Notes: a model not told the origin generated them from the sequence alone. A stretch of DNA of 64,000 bases from Ligilactobacillus cholophilus (GCF_030389495.1 NZ_CP127832.1:620001-684000), one strand, 5' to 3'; counted from the first letter of the stretch, positions 18,404 through 28,717 are shown. Program-made: numbers and translations.

Positions 18404-19309
18404 CTAAACTAACTTTCCCTTATTTTTAAGAATTTCATCTAACATGTCTGAATTAAATTCTTGTTTCTTCAGCATTTGAATTTCATATGCATATGGAGCA
18501 TATTTATGTTTTTTATCAGGTCCAACATATGGTGTTTCTAAAATTTTTGAAATATTTTGTAATTGTTCATGATGTGCAACATAATTTAAAGCATCAAAGC
18601 CAATCGTTCCAAATCCAATATTTGCATGTCTGTCCTTGTGACTTCCCATAGGATTTTTTGAATCATTTAAATGAATAACTTTAAGTCGATCAAGTCCAAT
18701 TACATGGTCAAAGTCATTTAAAACACCATCAAAATCATTTTTTATATCATAACCAGCATCATTTGCATGGCATGTATCTAAGGTTACAGAGACTTTGTCA
18801 TCTAATTTAATTTTTTCAATCATCTGTGCAATTTGCTCAAATGTTTTACCAACTTCTGTTCCTTTTCCTGCCATTGTTTCAATTGCAATTTGAACCGTTT
18901 GATCTTTTGTTAATACTTCATTTAGTCCCTTAGCAATATTTTCAATTGCTGCTTCAGAACCTGCACCAACGTGTGCACCTGGATGCAAGGTCATTTGATG
19001 AGCTCCTAATGCTTGAGCACGTACAATTTCATCATGTAAAAATTGAACTGCAAATTCGAATTTATCAGGTTTTTTTGTATTTCCTAAATTTATAATATAA
19101 GGTGCATGCACTACAATATGTGATAAATCATGATCTTGCATATATGCTTGGCCGGCAGGAATATTCATTTCATCTATTGGTTTTCTTTTTGTATTTTGAG
19201 GTGCACCTGTATAAATCATAAATGTATTTTCACCAAAACTAAAAGCTTCTTCTGCAGAACCTAATAGCATTTTTTTACCACTCATACTTACATGCGATCC
19301 AAGTAACAT
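18404..19309 (-). CDS. nfo: Endonuclease IV (AP endonuclease)
   Basis: Base-excision repair enzyme that incises DNA at abasic sites with three zinc ions. 301 residues starting at the ATG at 19309 (AAGGGA 6 nt upstream); an earlier in-frame ATG at 19324 lies before that site and inside tag[12 protein letters not shown] at the N-terminus, [21 protein letters not shown] and [11 protein letters not shown] supply the family's metal ligands. It starts 1 nt after the tagD stop, so this repair gene is carried on the surface-polymer transcript. Confidence 0.95.
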   Translation of the reverse strand: MLLGSHVSMSGKKMLLGSAEEAFSFGENTFMIYTGAPQNTKRKPIDEMNIPAGQAYMQDHDLSHIVVHAPYIINLGNTKKPDKFEFAVQFLHDEIVRAQALGAHQMTLHPGAHVGAGSEAAIENIAKGLNEVLTKDQTVQIAIETMAGKGTEVGKTFEQIAQMIEKIKLDDKVSVTLDTCHANDAGYDIKNDFDGVLNDFDHVIGLDRLKVIHLNDSKNPMGSHKDRHANIGFGTIGFDALNYVAHHEQLQNISKILETPYVGPDKKHKYAPYAYEIQMLKKQEFNSDMLDEILKNKGKLV

Positions 19310-19310
19310 A

Positions 19311-19721
19311 TTATTTCCCTTCATTCTTTTTAATATTTAAGTCTTCTTTTATTTGAGTTGTACTTATTTCTGGAGTTCGTGGAAGATAAACTACTTTTAC
19401 ACCTTCGTCTTTTAAATAATCGAATTTTCCTTTCCAGTCATCTCCAATTACAAAGGTGTCTATATCAAATTTATGTACATCTGATTTTTTTTGATCCCAA
19501 CTTTTTTCAGGAATAACTTTATCTACATAACGAATTGCCTCTAATAGTTGTTTTCGTTGAGCATAATCAAAATAAGATTTCTTGTGTTTTTGACGATAAT
19601 TAAATTCATCAGTTGATAAACCAACAATTAAATAATCGCCATATTCTTTAGCACGACGCAAAAGATTTACATGTCCATAATGAAGTAAATCAAATGTGCC
19701 ATATGTAATAACTCGTTTAAT
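19311..19721 (-). CDS. tagD: Glycerol-3-phosphate cytidylyltransferase, apparent ATT start
   Basis: Makes CDP-glycerol from CTP and glycerol-3-phosphate. The nucleotidyltransferase signature [18 protein letters not shown] (HxGH) and the C-terminal [11 protein letters not shown] (the ISTT motif) are both present, so the gene is intact. No ATG, GTG or TTG lies in frame before the HxGH motif: the frame is open upstream, and an ATT at 19721 sits exactly 8 nt after AGGAG, giving a product beginning (I/M)[10 protein letters not shown], as TagD/TarD proteins do, of 136 residues. The first ordinary start (TTG at 19661) would delete the active site. Feeds the glycerophosphotransferase at 23178-24353. 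Confidence 0.88.
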   Translation of the reverse strand: MKRVITYGTFDLLHYGHVNLLRRAKEYGDYLIVGLSTDEFNYRQKHKKSYFDYAQRKQLLEAIRYVDKVIPEKSWDQKKSDVHKFDIDTFVIGDDWKGKFDYLKDEGVKVVYLPRTPEISTTQIKEDLNIKKNEGK

Positions 19722-19766
19722 AATATCAACTCCTAAAAAAGATTATAACTGATTTGACAATAAAAG

Positions 19767-20786
19767 TTATTTATTTGAAATAATATTAATTGCAGTACTT
19801 ATTGCATTCTTTATCATCAAACCATTTCGTAGTTTCTTTGCGATAATTTTTGTATTATTTTGCATTTGTAAATACTGAGTTTCAGTAATTTTATATAACT
19901 CTGTATCTAAATTGTTTAAACTATCTACTGCAATTCCTATTTTATTATCAATTACAAAATCACTAATTGCAGCTTTTTTAGAAACAATAACTGGCATTCC
20001 TGAACTAACATATAACGAAGCTTTATGAGGTGCATTAAATCTTTGATAATCAGCATAAATTCCTCCATCACCATTTAATGTTGTTCCATCCCAAACTAAT
20101 CCAAAGTCCCCTTTTAAGTGTTTGGGTAATTCTTCAGCCTGATAGAGGCCCTCATAACTAATATTTTGGGGATAATTCGATGCTGGATCCATTCCAAATA
20201 AATATGCATGAGAATCTTTTAAAGTCAATTTAGTTAAAAATGAAGACTTTTCTAAATTACCAGCAAAACAAATAGAATGATCATAATTTGAATGGCTAAT
20301 TAGTGGTTGAGGATTATAGTAATCAAACAATCCTAATATAACCATTTTGGTTTTAATTCCATTTTTTCTCATCTCATTTTTCATTGCCACACTATGCACA
20401 ATTAAACAATCTACAGAATTAAATATTTCCACTTCATTTTTAAAAAATGTTGTGTCACCCTTATATTTACGGATTGATTCATAATCATGGATTACAAAAA
20501 TGATATTAGCATTTGTTTGTCTTCTGATCTCTTTAATAATTGATTTAGTCAAAAATACAGAGTACATAGGATATTGAAAAATAATATTTTGAATATCTTT
20601 TCCTTTAAACAATTTAGGTAATTTTGAGAACCGATATATTAATTTAGGAATTCTTTTTATAGGTAAATCCAAATCCAATATTTTCCAACCATCATCTGCT
20701 AAAAATTTATTAATATCAGCTTTTGCTTTGGGCCCAGCATGCTTATATCCCTTATAAATATCTGATGTAAGTACATAATTAACCAT
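19767..20786 (-). CDS. Glycosyltransferase of the Gtf3/galactofuranosyltransferase-like group
   Basis: 339 residues, soluble. ICFAGNLEKSSFL and FNAPHKASLYVSSGMPVIVSKKAAISDFV are typical of the Gtf3-type (GT-B fold) sugar transferases involved in glycosylation of surface adhesins and polysaccharides; the donor is not evident. KGYKHAGPKAKADINKFL at the N-terminus also fits. Lies 14 nt after the upstream glycosyltransferase and 45 nt before tagD. The most cautious description is a nucleotide-sugar-dependent transferase of the surface polymer operon. Confidence 0.8.
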   Translation of the reverse strand: MVNYVLTSDIYKGYKHAGPKAKADINKFLADDGWKILDLDLPIKRIPKLIYRFSKLPKLFKGKDIQNIIFQYPMYSVFLTKSIIKEIRRQTNANIIFVIHDYESIRKYKGDTTFFKNEVEIFNSVDCLIVHSVAMKNEMRKNGIKTKMVILGLFDYYNPQPLISHSNYDHSICFAGNLEKSSFLTKLTLKDSHAYLFGMDPASNYPQNISYEGLYQAEELPKHLKGDFGLVWDGTTLNGDGGIYADYQRFNAPHKASLYVSSGMPVIVSKKAAISDFVIDNKIGIAVDSLNNLDTELYKITETQYLQMQNNTKIIAKKLRNGLMIKNAISTAINIISNK

Positions 20787-20800
20787 AAAAAACTTCTTTC

Positions 20801-22003
20801 TTATTTTTTAATAATATTTTTTAACTTTATAATCAAATTCCCAAATAACTTATTTTGCATAAGATAATGATAAATTTTTATAACTAAATTTGCATTTAAT
20901 GGTCCTAACTCTTCTTGAATTTGTTTTTTTATTTTTTGAATTTCTTTTTGATCTACATTTATTGAATTTACTGATAAGTTTTTTAACTCAAGTAAGAATT
21001 TATTAAACTCATCATTATAGTTTTCGCCATATGTTAATTTATCAAAATATTTTTTATCTTGTCGATATTCGTTCAATGTAAGTTTAGTTTGTGATGCCTT
21101 TATTAAACATTTAGCATCTGATAAAATATTTTCCTTTTTTATCCAAAATACAGAAGGAAAATCATTATATATATCTTTAATTGAAAAGTCATCACCAACA
21201 TAAGCAATTACTAAGTGTCCCTTAGCAATTGTTTCCATAATTGAATAACCAAAAGTTTCATATTTAGCAGTAGATAAATAGATATAATTTTCAGGAATTT
21301 TTTTCGTAAATGTGATCATATCTTGTAAATGATTTTCTTTTATATAATGTTGATATATTCTTTTATCTGGACCTGTTCCCATTAAATATAAATGAAATTT
21401 ATTATATCCTTGTTTTTTTAAATTACAAAAGATTTTCAAAGCATATATTATATCTTTTTGATCTTCTGAAAAACGACTAGAAATTAAAAAGTTATTCGTT
21501 TTTTTAAATTGAAATTTTTCATTACTCCAACAGATATGATTAGCATTTACTGTTTTCACAAAAACATTTTGATAATGATACTTTGATTCAAATTCTTTTT
21601 TTATTTTCTTAGTTGCTACTCGAATTGCAGTAAAATATTTTAAGCCATATATTTTTTTTAGTAATGCTAAAGGAGTATGAATTTCTCCTAAAATAACTGC
21701 GTCAGAATAAAATGAACGCAATAATTCACTTAATGGAAATAAACTTTCGCGACTAATTATTATTATATCTAAATCTCGTGGTTGTTGATTTTCAAAAAAA
21801 TCATTAATTTCCCTAAAATGAACTTTTTTTAAAGTTGGTTCACTAACTAATAAATTCCTTATATCAGTTTGATTAAAAAAAGTAAAATTAAAATAAAATA
21901 CATCAAAGTTATTTTCAACAAAATTTTTTAATTGATTTATATTATTACGTGTAGTTCCACCAATAGAAAAAAGATTATATCCAATGATTGCAATTTTTTT
22001 CAT
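20801..22003 (-). CDS. GT4-family glycosyltransferase
   Basis: 400 residues from the ATG at 22003, with GGGAGG about 7 nt upstream; the earlier in-frame start at 22018 precedes the ribosome site. N-terminal IAIIGYNLFSIGGTTRNN is the acceptor-side Rossmann loop; ISSRFSEDQKD followed by YLMGTGPDKR and the acidic KYETFGYSIMETIAKG (E-x7-E motif) are GT4 features. Acceptor and donor are unknown. It begins 2 nt after the previous gene's stop, showing tight coupling. Confidence 0.82.
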   Translation of the reverse strand: MKKIAIIGYNLFSIGGTTRNNINQLKNFVENNFDVFYFNFTFFNQTDIRNLLVSEPTLKKVHFREINDFFENQQPRDLDIIIISRESLFPLSELLRSFYSDAVILGEIHTPLALLKKIYGLKYFTAIRVATKKIKKEFESKYHYQNVFVKTVNANHICWSNEKFQFKKTNNFLISSRFSEDQKDIIYALKIFCNLKKQGYNKFHLYLMGTGPDKRIYQHYIKENHLQDMITFTKKIPENYIYLSTAKYETFGYSIMETIAKGHLVIAYVGDDFSIKDIYNDFPSVFWIKKENILSDAKCLIKASQTKLTLNEYRQDKKYFDKLTYGENYNDEFNKFLLELKNLSVNSINVDQKEIQKIKKQIQEELGPLNANLVIKIYHYLMQNKLFGNLIIKLKNIIKK

Positions 22004-22005
22004 TT

Positions 22006-23163
22006 TTAATCCTCCCATTGTGGTCTACCATATAATTTTTTTAATTGTCGTGATACAGTGGAAATTGTAAAACCATGTTGAATAAGTTCTGACATTATTT
22101 TTTCACTTTGTATGCTTCGATTATATCTACGTTGATTTAATCGATAAAATTCATCTGCCCATAATTGAGCATTATCAATTGGCAATGACACAATTCCATC
22201 TAATTCTTTCAATTGTTGTGATTGTGTATTTGAAACTACAGCCATTGCACCATTGGCAATACTATGTAATAACGATAGTGATAATCCATCACTAATTGCT
22301 GGGTATGCAAAAACATTAAATATATTTTGCACTTCTTCAGTATTTTCTAAATAACCTGTAAAAATGACCTTACTTTCTAGATTAAGTTGATATACTCTTT
22401 GGCGAACATCCTCAATCATTGGCCCATCACCAATAAATACTAACTTAGCATTAGGATATATCTTTTGAAATAAATCAAAGCATTCAACTAAAAAAACTTG
22501 ATTCTTTGAATTGATAAATCTTCCAACATTCCCAATAACAAAAGTTTTACTATCTATTCCATATCTTTTACGATAATATAAATTTTGCTCTTCATGATAT
22601 CTTTGTTTTTTTACAGCAATTCCATTTTGAATAATACTAAATTTAGGACTTCTCTGTAATTTTTTAGAATAAAAGAAGTTTGCAGCTTCAGGTGTTACAG
22701 CAATGTAATCAGTTGCATATTTTTCCACCATTTTGCGTCCGACATATTGTAATTGTTTTTCAGCAATATTAAAAATATTGGTATAATCAGCATAAGCATG
22801 AGTAATTATGCGATTAAAATTTGCCTTATGTGCCAATATTATAGAAATTGGATCACATAATGTATTGAGATATAAATGTATTGTTTGGCTTGTATTGCGG
22901 CATTCTTCAAGTATATCCTTTAATTCACGAATAAAATTTTTCCTCTTTTGAAAAAAATTACGTCCATTAATATCTGAAAAATAAAATGGAACTTCATAAT
23001 ATGTACCAAGTCTTTTTAGTTCTCTTGCAGGACGATAATTAGCAGTGTTAATAATGTTAAAATCATAACCTTCTGCTACTAATGCATGATAATTTGTTTT
23101 AATAAAACATGTTAAACCGCTGTCTTCACTAAAAAAACCAAAAATCGTAATTTTTCGCCGCAT
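22006..23163 (-). CDS. GT4-family glycosyltransferase
   Basis: 385 residues. GT4 landmarks: ENGLTCF-like N-terminal loop (SEDSGLTCFIKTN), IQNGIAVKK, GNVGRFINSKNQ, LVFIGDGPMIEDVR, VIFTGYLENTEEV and SDGLSLSLLHSIANGAMAVVSN, which resembles the capsule/EPS transferases of the EpsF/CapM type. The usual glutamate pair of the E-x7-E motif is partly replaced (SDGLSLSLLHS), which may reflect subfamily variation. Located 14 nt after the glycerophosphotransferase gene. Confidence 0.83.
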   Translation of the reverse strand: MRRKITIFGFFSEDSGLTCFIKTNYHALVAEGYDFNIINTANYRPARELKRLGTYYEVPFYFSDINGRNFFQKRKNFIRELKDILEECRNTSQTIHLYLNTLCDPISIILAHKANFNRIITHAYADYTNIFNIAEKQLQYVGRKMVEKYATDYIAVTPEAANFFYSKKLQRSPKFSIIQNGIAVKKQRYHEEQNLYYRKRYGIDSKTFVIGNVGRFINSKNQVFLVECFDLFQKIYPNAKLVFIGDGPMIEDVRQRVYQLNLESKVIFTGYLENTEEVQNIFNVFAYPAISDGLSLSLLHSIANGAMAVVSNTQSQQLKELDGIVSLPIDNAQLWADEFYRLNQRRYNRSIQSEKIMSELIQHGFTISTVSRQLKKLYGRPQWED

Positions 23164-23177
23164 AATTATCTCCCTCT

Positions 23178-24353
23178 TTACGAATGTAAATAATTTTCTT
23201 CATGTTTAATGACACGTTCAGTTGCATTGCCGTCATTGAACGTATTCCATTTTATATTAAATTTATCAAAATTAGCCCTTTTTAAAGGTTTCTTTATAAT
23301 TGAATTAAGTTCTGCCTCAGAAGTAACAATGGGGCCAGGTGCCCATTCTTGAAAATCTTTTTGAATTCCAATATTTTCTTTATATTCTTTAAAATCATAA
23401 CAATAAAGTATTATTTGTTTAGCATTTGGTAATAGAGTATAATCGAAAATCACAGATGAATAATCAGTTATTAGTCTATCAGTAATTAAAAGTAAATCAT
23501 TAGTAGAAAAATCATCTATCCAAATTAAATGTTCATCTTGAAATCTTTGTTTTAAATTTTTCTCCTCTTTTATTAAATGAGGATGTAGTTTAATAATTAA
23601 TTTCTGATTTTTATTTAGTTGCTTTAAGATCAAATCTAAATCAATTGGTAATTCTAATTTCACTTTATGATTTTCATCTTCTCTATATGTTGGTGCATAT
23701 AGAAGAATTTCTTTTCCCTTTAATTCTGGATGCCTATAGTAAATTTTATCCAAAGTTTTAGATTGCCATTTGCAATTAAATAAATTATCAGTCCTTGGAT
23801 ATCCTAATAAACTAATTTTTTCTTTTGAAATATGATAACTTCGTTGAAAAACTTCTCCCATCATAGTTGATCCGACAATAAACTCATCAAATTGATTATA
23901 TACTCTTTGAAATCTTTTTTTATCACTTTTAGAACGTTTTAAAGTTTGTGGTTCATCCCAACCAAAGGATTTTACTGCACCATTCGCATGCCAAATTTGT
24001 ACAACATGCGTTTTATCATGATCAAAACCAATTCCACTTAAAAAAGCATAATAATTATCACAAATTAACAACTGAGCGTTTAAAATAAAAGGTAATTTAT
24101 GTATTAAAAAATCAATATTATTTTGAAATTTAACTGTTTTTATTCCTATTTTGTTTAATTTATTAGCATCATTTTGACATTGTGGTAAATAGAGTACAGT
24201 TAATGAATGTTTGTTATCTGCTAATTTACTTAGTTCTTTAATAAAATTTACGTTTCCATTAAAGCTCATTAAATATACAATATTTTCAGGCTTTTTTTCA
24301 TGCTTTAATTTTGAAATTAGCTTAACAAGCCAAATATAAATAATTTTTTTCAT
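23178..24353 (-). CDS. CDP-glycerol glycerophosphotransferase (TagB/TagF family)
   Basis: 391 residues. Transfers glycerol-phosphate from CDP-glycerol to a lipid-linked or sugar acceptor at the cytoplasmic face. Hallmarks: QIWHANGAVKSFGWD, GYPRTDNLF, LLYAPTYRED, LIIKLHPHL and LITDYSSVIFDY. The length fits a TagB-like primase or a single-addition transferase better than the larger TagF polymerase. TagD, its substrate supplier, is four genes downstream in the same operon. No TagA, TagO or TagGH gene is in the window. Confidence 0.92.
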   Translation of the reverse strand: MKKIIYIWLVKLISKLKHEKKPENIVYLMSFNGNVNFIKELSKLADNKHSLTVLYLPQCQNDANKLNKIGIKTVKFQNNIDFLIHKLPFILNAQLLICDNYYAFLSGIGFDHDKTHVVQIWHANGAVKSFGWDEPQTLKRSKSDKKRFQRVYNQFDEFIVGSTMMGEVFQRSYHISKEKISLLGYPRTDNLFNCKWQSKTLDKIYYRHPELKGKEILLYAPTYREDENHKVKLELPIDLDLILKQLNKNQKLIIKLHPHLIKEEKNLKQRFQDEHLIWIDDFSTNDLLLITDRLITDYSSVIFDYTLLPNAKQIILYCYDFKEYKENIGIQKDFQEWAPGPIVTSEAELNSIIKKPLKRANFDKFNIKWNTFNDGNATERVIKHEENYLHS

Positions 24354-24370
24354 TCTTATTCACCTTAAAA

Positions 24371-25243
24371 TTATGGTTCTGGTTCATAGAAATGACCAAT
24401 TGTATGGACATTTTCTGTAATACTTACAAAGGCATGTGGGTCTGATTCATTTAATGCAGCATGTAATTCTGGAATCTCATATCTGGAAATTACTGTAAAT
24501 AAAATTGCCTTTGCATCGTGTCGATATGCCCCTTCTGCACCATGAACAATTGTAATGCCTCGTCTCATATGTGTTTGAATACAATCAACTACACTATTTG
24601 GTTTTGTTGTAATAATCATCACTAACATTTTCTGTTGTCTTGTATAAATAGCATCCATTACCTGTGCATTAATAAATAATCCAATTGCTGAATAAAAAGC
24701 ATATGGCCAACCATAAACAAGACCAGCCGCTAAAACGATAAATGCATTAAATATCATATTAACTGTACCAACAGATTTCCCAGTTAATTTTCTTACGATT
24801 AAACTTATAATATCTAATCCTCCAGTTGAAATCCCACTTTTTAGTGCATAACCTGTCCCATATCCATTTAAAATAGCACCAAAAATTGCACATACCATGG
24901 GATCTTTTGTTAAAACTGTTGGATGTAATAACTTAATCATTACACTAGAACATACAACTGCAATTACTGTAAAAATTGTAAATCTATGACCTATTTGTTT
25001 CCAAGCTAATATAATTAATGGCAAATTTAATAGGAAAATTAATAACGCAGTTGATAATGGAAAAACAGTGTGCTTTAATAATGAATTTAGTAATTGTGCT
25101 AATCCAGTTATTCCTGAAGAATAAATATGACCTGGATCCCAAAAGAAATTCATCGCTACAGAAACTAATAATCCATATATAAATGCGGCTGAAGCACGAG
25201 AAAGATAAATATGTTTTTTCCATCTTTTTTGTAATTCATTCAT
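24371..25243 (-). CDS. YitT-family membrane protein (DUF161/DUF2179)
   Basis: 290 residues. Five or six hydrophobic helices in the first about 200 residues with the repeated glycine motifs SSGITGLAQLL and KSGISTGGLDIIS, followed by a soluble C-terminal DUF2179 domain (MLVMIITTKPNSVVDCIQ ... GITIVHGAEGAY). Function of the family is unknown. It sits 17 nt upstream of the glycerophosphotransferase gene and may be the first gene of that operon, although functional linkage is not implied. Confidence 0.9.
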   Translation of the reverse strand: MNELQKRWKKHIYLSRASAAFIYGLLVSVAMNFFWDPGHIYSSGITGLAQLLNSLLKHTVFPLSTALLIFLLNLPLIILAWKQIGHRFTIFTVIAVVCSSVMIKLLHPTVLTKDPMVCAIFGAILNGYGTGYALKSGISTGGLDIISLIVRKLTGKSVGTVNMIFNAFIVLAAGLVYGWPYAFYSAIGLFINAQVMDAIYTRQQKMLVMIITTKPNSVVDCIQTHMRRGITIVHGAEGAYRHDAKAILFTVISRYEIPELHAALNESDPHAFVSITENVHTIGHFYEPEP

Positions 25244-25357
25244 CTTTAAATGACCACTTTTCTATCATTTTCCAAATAATTTATTTTATTATACTACCTC
25301 ATATAATTTTATCAATGTTTTATCCAGCGATAAAGAAATAAATTAAATTTTCCATAT

Positions 25358-25388
25358 AAAAAAGCCCTTATTAACTAAGAGCTTTTTT
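25358..25388 (-). terminator. Terminator of the hisS-aspS operon
   Basis: AAAAAAGC-x-CTTA / TAAG-x-GCTTTTTT hairpin with one mismatch, 3 nt after the aspS stop, ending in T6 on the minus strand. Confidence 0.8.
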
Positions 25389-25391
25389 ATA

Positions 25392-27164
25392 TTATTCATC
25401 GTCCTTTACATCTTCCACATCAATATGCAAATCTTCAAGTTGTTTTTCAGCAACAATACTTGGTGCATGTGTCAAAGGTTCAGTAGCTTTTGAATTTTTA
25501 GGAAATGCAATTACTTCACGAATGTTATCTTTCTTTGATAAAAGCATTGCAAAACGATCTAATCCAAGTGCCAAACCACCATGTGGTGGGAATCCATAAT
25601 CTAATGCATCCATAAACCAACCAAATTGTTCTTCTGCTTTTTCTTTAGTAAAGCCTAATGCCTTAAACATGTCTTCTTGAATATCACGTTGATGGATACG
25701 AATTGATCCACCACCTAATTCATATCCATTTAAAACAATATCATAACTTTGTGCATGACATTTATGTGGGTCTGTCTTCAATAACTCTAAGTCTTCTTCA
25801 TTTGGCATTGTAAATGGATGATGAGCTGCAATATATTGTTGGAATTCTTCACTATATTCAAATAATGGCCAGTCTACTACCCAAACAAATGCAAATTGAT
25901 TTTCATCAATCATATTTTGTTCCTTGGCAATTTCTTTTCGCAAATAGCCAAGTGAATCTGCTACTACTTTTCGTGTAGAAGCAACAAACAAAATTAAGTC
26001 ACCAATTTTAGCATTTGCTGCTTCTAAAATTTGTTTTTCACGATCTTTAAAGAATTTTGCAATTGGTCCAGCAAGGCCATCATCTGTAACTTTCATCCAT
26101 GCTAATCCCTTTGCACCAAATCGTTTAATGTACTCTTGTTTTGCATCAATTTGCTTACGAGAATATTTTTCAGCACCATTTGGAACAGTAATCGCCTTAA
26201 CTTGTCCACCATTTTCTAATGTGCTATCGAAAACCTTAAATCCAGATTCTTTAACTGCACTTCCCATATCTTGCAATTCCATATCAAAACGAATGTCTGG
26301 TTTATCTGAACCAAATCGATCCATTGCTTCATCCCATGTGATACGTTGAATTGGTGTTTGAATTTCAATTCCTAAAGTATCCTTCATGACTGCCTTTAAT
26401 AAACCTTCTGTCATTTCAATAATTTCATCTTGATCCATGAATGATGTTTCAATATCAATTTGAGTAAATTCAGGTTGTCGATCTCCTCGCAAATCTTCGT
26501 CACGGAAACAACGAGCAATTTGATAATATCTATCAAAGCCAGCACCCATCAATAGTTGCTTAAATAATTGTGGGGATTGTGGTAATGCATAAAAATGTCC
26601 AGGATATACTCTTGAAGGAACTAAATAATCACGAGCCCCCTCAGGTGTAGACCGTGTCAAATATGGTGTTTCAATATTCATAAAGTGATTTTCATCTAAA
26701 TAACGATGTACTGTCTGCGTTATACGATTTCGAATCATTAATGACTTTTGCATTTCTGGTCGACGTAGATCTAAATAACGATATTTTAATCGCATTTCAT
26801 CAGTTGCATTTGTATTATTTACAATTTCAAAAGGAGTTAATTTAGCCTTATTCAAAATTTTAACATCGCTAACTTCAACTTCAATTTTTCCAGTTTTCAT
26901 ATTTGGGTTAATTGCATTTTCATTACGTGCAACAACTTTTCCTACTACTTCAATAACATATTCACTTCGTAATGAATCTGCAATTTTCAATGCTTCCGGA
27001 CCAAATTCTTGACTAAATACTAATTGAACAATTCCTTCACGATCACGTAAATCAATAAAAATTAAATTCCCTAAATTTCTGCGCTTTTGAACCCAACCTT
27101 TAAGTACAATCTCTTTTCCTAGATAACTCTCATCTACAAGTCCAGCATATGTTGTTCTTCTCAA
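25392..27164 (-). CDS. aspS: Aspartyl-tRNA synthetase
   Basis: Class II synthetase, 590 residues from a TTG at 27164, 8 nt after GGAGG. An upstream in-frame TTG at 27179 overlaps that ribosome site. The chosen start gives [12 protein letters not shown], matching other bacterial AspRS N-termini. Visible parts: N-terminal OB anticodon-binding domain ([11 protein letters not shown]), motif 2 [18 protein letters not shown], the bacterial insertion domain, and motif 3 [12 protein letters not shown]. Whether it is discriminating (no Asn-tRNA activity) cannot be told. Second gene of the T-box-controlled operon, 17 nt after hisS. Confidence 0.97.
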   Translation of the reverse strand: MRRTTYAGLVDESYLGKEIVLKGWVQKRRNLGNLIFIDLRDREGIVQLVFSQEFGPEALKIADSLRSEYVIEVVGKVVARNENAINPNMKTGKIEVEVSDVKILNKAKLTPFEIVNNTNATDEMRLKYRYLDLRRPEMQKSLMIRNRITQTVHRYLDENHFMNIETPYLTRSTPEGARDYLVPSRVYPGHFYALPQSPQLFKQLLMGAGFDRYYQIARCFRDEDLRGDRQPEFTQIDIETSFMDQDEIIEMTEGLLKAVMKDTLGIEIQTPIQRITWDEAMDRFGSDKPDIRFDMELQDMGSAVKESGFKVFDSTLENGGQVKAITVPNGAEKYSRKQIDAKQEYIKRFGAKGLAWMKVTDDGLAGPIAKFFKDREKQILEAANAKIGDLILFVASTRKVVADSLGYLRKEIAKEQNMIDENQFAFVWVVDWPLFEYSEEFQQYIAAHHPFTMPNEEDLELLKTDPHKCHAQSYDIVLNGYELGGGSIRIHQRDIQEDMFKALGFTKEKAEEQFGWFMDALDYGFPPHGGLALGLDRFAMLLSKKDNIREVIAFPKNSKATEPLTHAPSIVAEKQLEDLHIDVEDVKDDE

Positions 27165-27181
27165 CCTATAATCCTCCAAAA

Positions 27182-28459
27182 CTACTTTATAACATTTTCA
27201 AAGTTATTTAATATATCATCTAAGTTTACTGAATTTTCTTGTCCACTTGCCATATCTTTAATATTAGCTTTATTCTCTGCAATTTCACGTTCACCAATAG
27301 TAATTGTATATTTAGCCGCTAAACGACTTGCTGTTTTAAATTGCCCCTTTGGTTTTCGATTTAAATAATCTCGATCAGCAGAGAAGCCTTGTTGGCGTAA
27401 TGCTTGAACAATTTCTAATGATTTAGCGTTTGTTTCATTTCCAATGCCAACAACATAAACATCTAAGTCATCATCAAGTGGTAATTTATCTTTTTCAGTG
27501 TTTAAAATAAGTAATAAGCGTTCAACACCTAATCCAAAGCCTACACCTGGCGTTGCTGGCCCACCTAATTGTTCTACAAGCCCATTGTAGCGTCCTCCAG
27601 CACATACAGTAGTCCATTTCCCACCAAAAGCTTTTGAATCACTCATTATTTCAAAAATAGTATGATTATAATAATCTAATCCACGTACCATATTTGCATC
27701 AATTTCATATTTAATACCTAGATCATCTAATAATGACTTCACAGTTTCAAAATGTTTTTTTGAATTATCTGTTAAGAAATCTAGTATTGATGGTGCATTT
27801 TCTACAATTTTTTGATCGTTTTCATCTTTACTATCTAAAACACGAAGTGGATTCTTATGCATTCTTTCTTTTGAATCTTCTGAAAGCTGATCTTCAAATG
27901 GTTCCAGATAATCAATTAGCGCTTGTCGATAATTTTGACGAGTTTCAATATCTCCTAATGTATTAATCACTAATTTTAAACTATTAATCTCTACGCTTTT
28001 TAGTAAATCAATTGCCATTGCAATTACTTCCACATCTAAAGTAGGATTATCTACGCCAAATGCTTCTACACCAATTTGATGAAATTCACGTAGCCGACCA
28101 GATTGTGGTCTTTCATAACGGAACATTGGTCCCATATAATATACCTTATATGGCTTTTGATATTCAGGCCCATATAATTTATTTTCTACAAATGAACGAA
28201 CAACACCTGCTGTTCCTTCTGGTCTTAATGTAATGTGACGATCTCCCTTATCATGAAAATCATACATTTCTTTTGTAACAATATCTGAGGTTTCTCCTGA
28301 AGTTCTTGAAAACACTTCAAAATTTTCAAAAATTGGAGTACGCATTTCGTGATAACGATACTTCTTAAATAATTCTCGTGCTTTCTCTTCTACATATTGC
28401 CATTTAGTTGATTCATCAGCTAAAATATCTGCTGTTCCCTTTGGTTTTTGATATTTCAA
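27182..28459 (-). CDS. hisS: Histidyl-tRNA synthetase
   Basis: Class II synthetase, 425 residues, from a TTG at 28459 with AAGGGA about 9 nt upstream. Motif 2 region [15 protein letters not shown] and the histidine A/B motifs ([11 protein letters not shown]-type [28 protein letters not shown]) are present, then the C-terminal anticodon domain ([25 protein letters not shown]). First gene after the T-box leader; aspS follows. Confidence 0.97.
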   Translation of the reverse strand: MKYQKPKGTADILADESTKWQYVEEKARELFKKYRYHEMRTPIFENFEVFSRTSGETSDIVTKEMYDFHDKGDRHITLRPEGTAGVVRSFVENKLYGPEYQKPYKVYYMGPMFRYERPQSGRLREFHQIGVEAFGVDNPTLDVEVIAMAIDLLKSVEINSLKLVINTLGDIETRQNYRQALIDYLEPFEDQLSEDSKERMHKNPLRVLDSKDENDQKIVENAPSILDFLTDNSKKHFETVKSLLDDLGIKYEIDANMVRGLDYYNHTIFEIMSDSKAFGGKWTTVCAGGRYNGLVEQLGGPATPGVGFGLGVERLLLILNTEKDKLPLDDDLDVYVVGIGNETNAKSLEIVQALRQQGFSADRDYLNRKPKGQFKTASRLAAKYTITIGEREIAENKANIKDMASGQENSVNLDDILNNFENVIK

Positions 28460-28497
28460 AATTTCAATTCCCTTCTATATTTTATAGTTAAATATAA

Positions 28498-28711
28498 AAC
28501 GCCCTTGATTGGAATATTTTTTCCAATTCAAGGGCGCACTTAGTGTGCACGGTACCACCTTAACTTATTGCTTAGGAATAACGCTCCTCACGGTACTAAT
28601 GTACACCTCAAAAGTGTCTTCATTCTAAAAAATTGTAAGATTCCACCAACCTCTTACTCTCTTAAAAATTTTTTTCGAATTACTAGTCTTTCTCATCGGA
28701 TTTATTTAACT
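28498..28711 (-). promoter_or_regulatory. T-box riboswitch leader of hisS-aspS
   Basis: Stem I contains AGAGAGTA and GGTTGGTGGAA (conserved AG bulge and apical loop) and the specifier loop TGAAGACAC at 28622-28614. The T-box sequence AGGTGGTACCG is at 28560-28550. It is followed by an intrinsic terminator (CGCCCTTGA.. / ..TCAAGGGCG, 28536-28500). The primary specifier, in the usual place after TGAA, is GAC (Asp, 28618-28616) followed by a purine. The overlapping CAC (His, 28616-28614) is two bases further on. The UGGU of the T-box would pair with A or, by wobble, G at the discriminator, which suits tRNA-Asp better than tRNA-His. Confidence 0.93.
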
Positions 28712-28717
28712 AGATAA

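Noticed and set aside
19311-19661. tagD as a truncated pseudogene starting at 19661
   Set aside because: The frame is open upstream and contains the intact HxGH motif next to a ribosome site; only the start codon is unusual.
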